Positions 5,599 to 8,101 of a DNA stretch of 8,101 nt are shown here, one piece after another. The notes beneath the pieces were generated by a model. That model did no database searches, was not told the origin of the DNA, and saw only the letters and a program-made list of their open reading frames with translations. The stretch lies in the NCBI GenBank assembly GCA_029560455.1, contig JAKQKW010000413.1:1-8101 (forward strand), written 5' to 3'. How positions within the stretch are numbered: position 1 is the stretch's first letter; each line of letters begins with the position of its first letter. This stretch comes from Candidatus Rifleibacteriota bacterium. Its GTDB lineage: Bacteria > Riflebacteria > Ozemobacteria > Ozemobacterales > Ozemobacteraceae. A program made the position numbers and the translations under genes.

Positions 5599-8101
5599 GT
5601 GAAATTAAATTTTGGCCTGAAACTGTTCGCACTGCTTTTTGCGACGGTTTTTATATTTTTGCATCTGGTCGGGTGTCGCGAGGGAAGCGGCAGTTCGTCG
5701 CTCGGTCTCGTTGTCGGCCCGACCCAGTCGGCGGTTGCTCCCACTGGTTATGCGTTCGAGGGTGTAATCAAAAACAGCGACCCGAACCAGAGCCTCGGCA
5801 ATATTCCGGTCAGTCTTTTTAACTCAGCCGGACAGAAAGTTGCCGAAACACGCACAACCATCGAGGGCAAGTTTTACTTTTTTGGCCAGCTGCCTGATTT
5901 TTATCAGGTTAAAATTGATGAAAACGCCACAATTATTGATCCGGCAAGTTATTTTATGCGGCTGCTGCCAGATGGCAAGACCTCGCCGGAAAAACTTGAA
6001 GTCAACACAGCCGGTAAATCAGGCGTCGGCCAGGTGACTACTTATGCCATCAAGGGCGCCCTGCGTGATAAATCAACACCAGAAAAGGGCGCCGCCTTCG
6101 TTCTTGTTGAATTGTTTAAAAATGAACAGCTGCTGCAGATTCAGCAGGCCACAAAAGATGGTGAATTCTATTTTTCCGGCCTGGCGACCGGCACCTACAG
6201 GTTTACACTGGCGCGCGGTTCTGACCAGTATATGATTCGCGATGATGTTATTTTTGAGCTGCAGGCCGGCGGTGTCACTGTGCCACCGATCAGTATTCTG
6301 CTGCTTGAACCCAAAACCGAAGGGGCGCAGGGCAAGCAGATTACTGGCCAGCTGACTAATGAAAACAACAGTCTTTCGGTCGGCAATATCAGAGTTGTTC
6401 TGCGCCGTAGCGGAGTTTTTCTCGACGAAACCTATACCACCGCCGAAGGCCGCTTCTTCTTTTTCGATCGCACCCCGGACTTTTACGAAATTCAGGTTCT
6501 GCCAGCTGCTTACTTTGCCTCAGCCACTTCTTATATCCGCATGTTGCCCGACGGCACAACTTCACCGGCAGATATCAAGATTCCGCTGGTCCTGGTTCAG
6601 GATGATGCGGCCGAAATTCCGACTTTTCCGATTTCCGGCAAGGTCAAGAATGCCCGCAAACCAGATGAGGTCGTGCCATACATTCTTGTCGAACTGTTCA
6701 AAAACAATGTTCTGACGCAAATTCAGCAGACGACTGCCGTCGGCGATTTCAACTTCCTTGGCCTGGCAACCGGTTCCTATAAACTATCGCTTGGGCGTGG
6801 TTCAGAAATATTCATTGAAAAAGACGACGTGATCTTTGAAATGCTCGACAACGGCGTCGCCGCTCCGCCGGTCAGCCTGCTATTCATCGAGCCCAAGCAG
6901 ATTGCCTCTTCCTCTTACCAGATTTCCGGCCTGGTTAAAGCCGCGAAGTCAAATCAACCACTGGCAAATATTCGCGTAGCTCTGACCCGCGAAGGAACAA
7001 CACTCTCAGAAACAAGCACAACTACAGCCGAAGGCAAATTTTTCTTTTTCGACAGGTCACCGGGCTTCTATGAAATATCTATTGACTCATCTTCATTGTT
7101 TGATGCGGCAAAGTCATACATAAGAATTCTGCCGGATGGAACAATATCGCCTCAGGAACTTTTAATTACCCTGGAAGAAATTTTTGTTTCTGGAGAAACC
7201 CCAACCTATACCGTTGCCGGAGTCGTAAAGAATAAAGACAAGCCTGATGAACCCCTTCCTTATTTGCTTGTCGAGGTTATACAGAACGGAAATATAATAC
7301 GAACCCAACAAACCACATCAACTGGAAATTTTTCGTTTGAAGGACTAGCGACAGGGTCCTACACTCTGGAATTAGGTAGTGATTCGGATTTCTTTGTTCC
7401 CAAAAGCAGAGACTTTAGCATTCTTTCGAATGGTGTCATAACGCCACCAGTCAACCTGATTTTTTTGGAAGAGATAAAAAAGGAAGTTATTGCTCAGATT
7501 GCTGGTTATGTAAGATTTGGTGAAAATGACGAACCCCTTTCAAATATCAAGGTCGAAATCTGGCAGGGAAAGATAGAGGGAAGTCGTCTAAAAGAGACCT
7601 TTACAACAGGCGAGGGTCGATTTCTTTTTGATGGATTGCAGCCAGGGTTATATTTTACCAGAGTTGGCGATGGGCAAAATACCTATATAGTTCGCCAGGA
7701 TTACCTTATTCAAATAGATTCAGAAGGAAATATTTCACCAGAAATTCCGGTAATTAAGCTTTCTAAAGATCTTACTCAGGTAAAAACATTTACTGATCTT
7801 ACCGGCCATATAAGAGATTCATTTACCGGTGCTCCTCTCGAATATGTAACCATCAAGCTGAAAGGTTATGGAAATGTTCTTACCGACAGATCAGGTTACT
7901 TCTTTTTCAAAGATGTGCCTGCAGGAATCTATGAGCTTGAAATTACAAAGCTGGCATTTAACTCGCTCACAGTGACAGTACAGGTAGTAAGAGCCCCTGA
8001 CGGATCACTTGTAACTCTTCCGACGAACCTCGATTATGTTCTGATTTACAAGCAGGAAGAAAATATGGGGTCTATTGCCGGCAGAGTGAGCAACTCAGAT
8101 A
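5599..8101 (+). CDS. large modular lipoprotein of carboxypeptidase-regulatory-like repeats (3' end outside window)
   Basis: The frame is open for 834 codons from GTG 5599 to the window edge with no stop. Residues 1-25 are a lipoprotein signal peptide with lipobox LVGC. C26 would be acylated, and Arg rather than Asp at +2 favours the outer membrane. A short Ser/Gly-rich linker leads to beta-sandwich modules of about 90-100 residues. Their signature is G-x-V/L-x(n)-P-L-x-N-I-x-V-x-L, then T-x-E/G-G-x-F-x-F, then G-x-Y, as in CarboxypepD_reg/transthyretin-like domains. Two module types alternate: A (residues 50-146, 245-336, 437-530) ends S-Y-x-R-x-L-P-D-G-x-x-S-P; B (147-244, 337-436, 531-629) carries GLATG(S/T)Y and ends G-V-x-x-P-P-x-x-L-x-x-x-E. 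Modules at 630-725 and 726-821 are hybrid or divergent, and a ninth begins at 822. Such stalks usually extend or display surface proteins. No catalytic domain is visible, but one may follow. Codon use changes after about 6945. It is divergent from the barrel gene. Confidence 0.93.
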   Translation, partial: MKLNFGLKLFALLFATVFIFLHLVGCREGSGSSSLGLVVGPTQSAVAPTGYAFEGVIKNSDPNQSLGNIPVSLFNSAGQKVAETRTTIEGKFYFFGQLPDFYQVKIDENATIIDPASYFMRLLPDGKTSPEKLEVNTAGKSGVGQVTTYAIKGALRDKSTPEKGAAFVLVELFKNEQLLQIQQATKDGEFYFSGLATGTYRFTLARGSDQYMIRDDVIFELQAGGVTVPPISILLLEPKTEGAQGKQITGQLTNENNSLSVGNIRVVLRRSGVFLDETYTTAEGRFFFFDRTPDFYEIQVLPAAYFASATSYIRMLPDGTTSPADIKIPLVLVQDDAAEIPTFPISGKVKNARKPDEVVPYILVELFKNNVLTQIQQTTAVGDFNFLGLATGSYKLSLGRGSEIFIEKDDVIFEMLDNGVAAPPVSLLFIEPKQIASSSYQISGLVKAAKSNQPLANIRVALTREGTTLSETSTTTAEGKFFFFDRSPGFYEISIDSSSLFDAAKSYIRILPDGTISPQELLITLEEIFVSGETPTYTVAGVVKNKDKPDEPLPYLLVEVIQNGNIIRTQQTTSTGNFSFEGLATGSYTLELGSDSDFFVPKSRDFSILSNGVITPPVNLIFLEEIKKEVIAQIAGYVRFGENDEPLSNIKVEIWQGKIEGSRLKETFTTGEGRFLFDGLQPGLYFTRVGDGQNTYIVRQDYLIQIDSEGNISPEIPVIKLSKDLTQVKTFTDLTGHIRDSFTGAPLEYVTIKLKGYGNVLTDRSGYFFFKDVPAGIYELEITKLAFNSLTVTVQVVRAPDGSLVTLPTNLDYVLIYKQEENMGSIAGRVSNSD
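5746..8061 (+). repeat. alternating A/B protein-coding repeat array in the lipoprotein gene
   Basis: Modules by position: A1 5746-6036, B1 6037-6330, A2 6331-6606, B2 6607-6906, A3 6907-7188, B3 7189-7485, C 7486-7773, D 7774-8061. The A-to-A spacing is 585, 576 and (A3 to C) 579 nt, so the true repeat unit is an A+B pair of about 580 nt. A modules share RxLPDGxxSP. B modules share LVEL/LVEV-x-x-N near their start, GLATG(S/T)Y in the middle and a PPxxxxxxE end. C mixes A-like and B-like features; D has the simple single-domain pattern. At the DNA level the copies are clearly diverged, so the duplications are old. Confidence 0.85.

Noticed and set aside
6359..6715. 118-codon plus-strand open frame within the lipoprotein region, in another frame
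   Set aside because: It lies wholly inside the continuous 834-codon frame that carries the repeated domain pattern.
5746..8061. CRISPR-like or mobile repeat array
   Set aside because: The repeats are protein-level modules of about 290 nt in one frame with clear DNA divergence, not short identical repeats with spacers, and there are no cas or transposase genes.

Overview
The window looks like chromosomal DNA from a diderm (Gram-negative type) bacterium of moderate GC content. The evidence for two membranes is a predicted outer-membrane beta-barrel ending in phenylalanine, a lipobox protein with no Asp at +2, Sec signal peptides and GspG-like pseudopilins. The mix of tandem pseudopilins, HEAT-repeat proteins and repetitive regulatory-like-domain lipoproteins resembles little-cultured deep-branching phyla such as Candidatus Riflebacteria. 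That placement is only an impression; no rRNA or other marker gene is present.

Layout. (1) 1-505, plus strand: the 3' end of one gene overlaps a complete GspG/type IV pilin-like prepilin gene. The tail of the first (GRSYADY) resembles the tail of the second (GRPYSSW), so this is probably the end of a tandem pseudopilin cluster. (2) 767-1318, plus strand: a secreted hypothetical protein, followed by a clear intrinsic terminator at 1393-1439. (3) 1543-2130, plus strand: a secreted, tyrosine/glycine-rich protein with a C-terminal bacterial SH3 domain. (4) 2131-2349: a hairpin-rich gap between convergent genes. (5) 5453-2350, minus strand: a two-gene unit, first an outer-membrane beta-barrel protein, then a large HEAT-repeat protein with a C-terminal membrane anchor. 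(6) 5454-5598: a divergent promoter region with a near-palindrome. (7) 5599 to the window end, plus strand: a very long open frame that starts at GTG after a strong Shine-Dalgarno and never stops. It encodes a lipoprotein made of alternating carboxypeptidase-regulatory-like (beta-sandwich) modules, with at least eight modules and the start of a ninth.

How the genes fit together: almost every product is predicted to be in the envelope. The pseudopilins would act in a type II secretion or type IV pilus-like machine, the SH3 protein in the periplasm or wall, the barrel in the outer membrane, the HEAT protein at the inner membrane facing the cytoplasm, and the repeat lipoprotein at the outer membrane or surface. 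Calling this one system is inference. I see no transposase, integrase, CRISPR, phage, defence, tRNA or rRNA signal. The most noteworthy items are the A-B-A-B-A-B modular lipoprotein with a marked change in codon use part-way along it, the barrel plus tail-anchored HEAT pair, and the hairpin cluster at 2182-2339.
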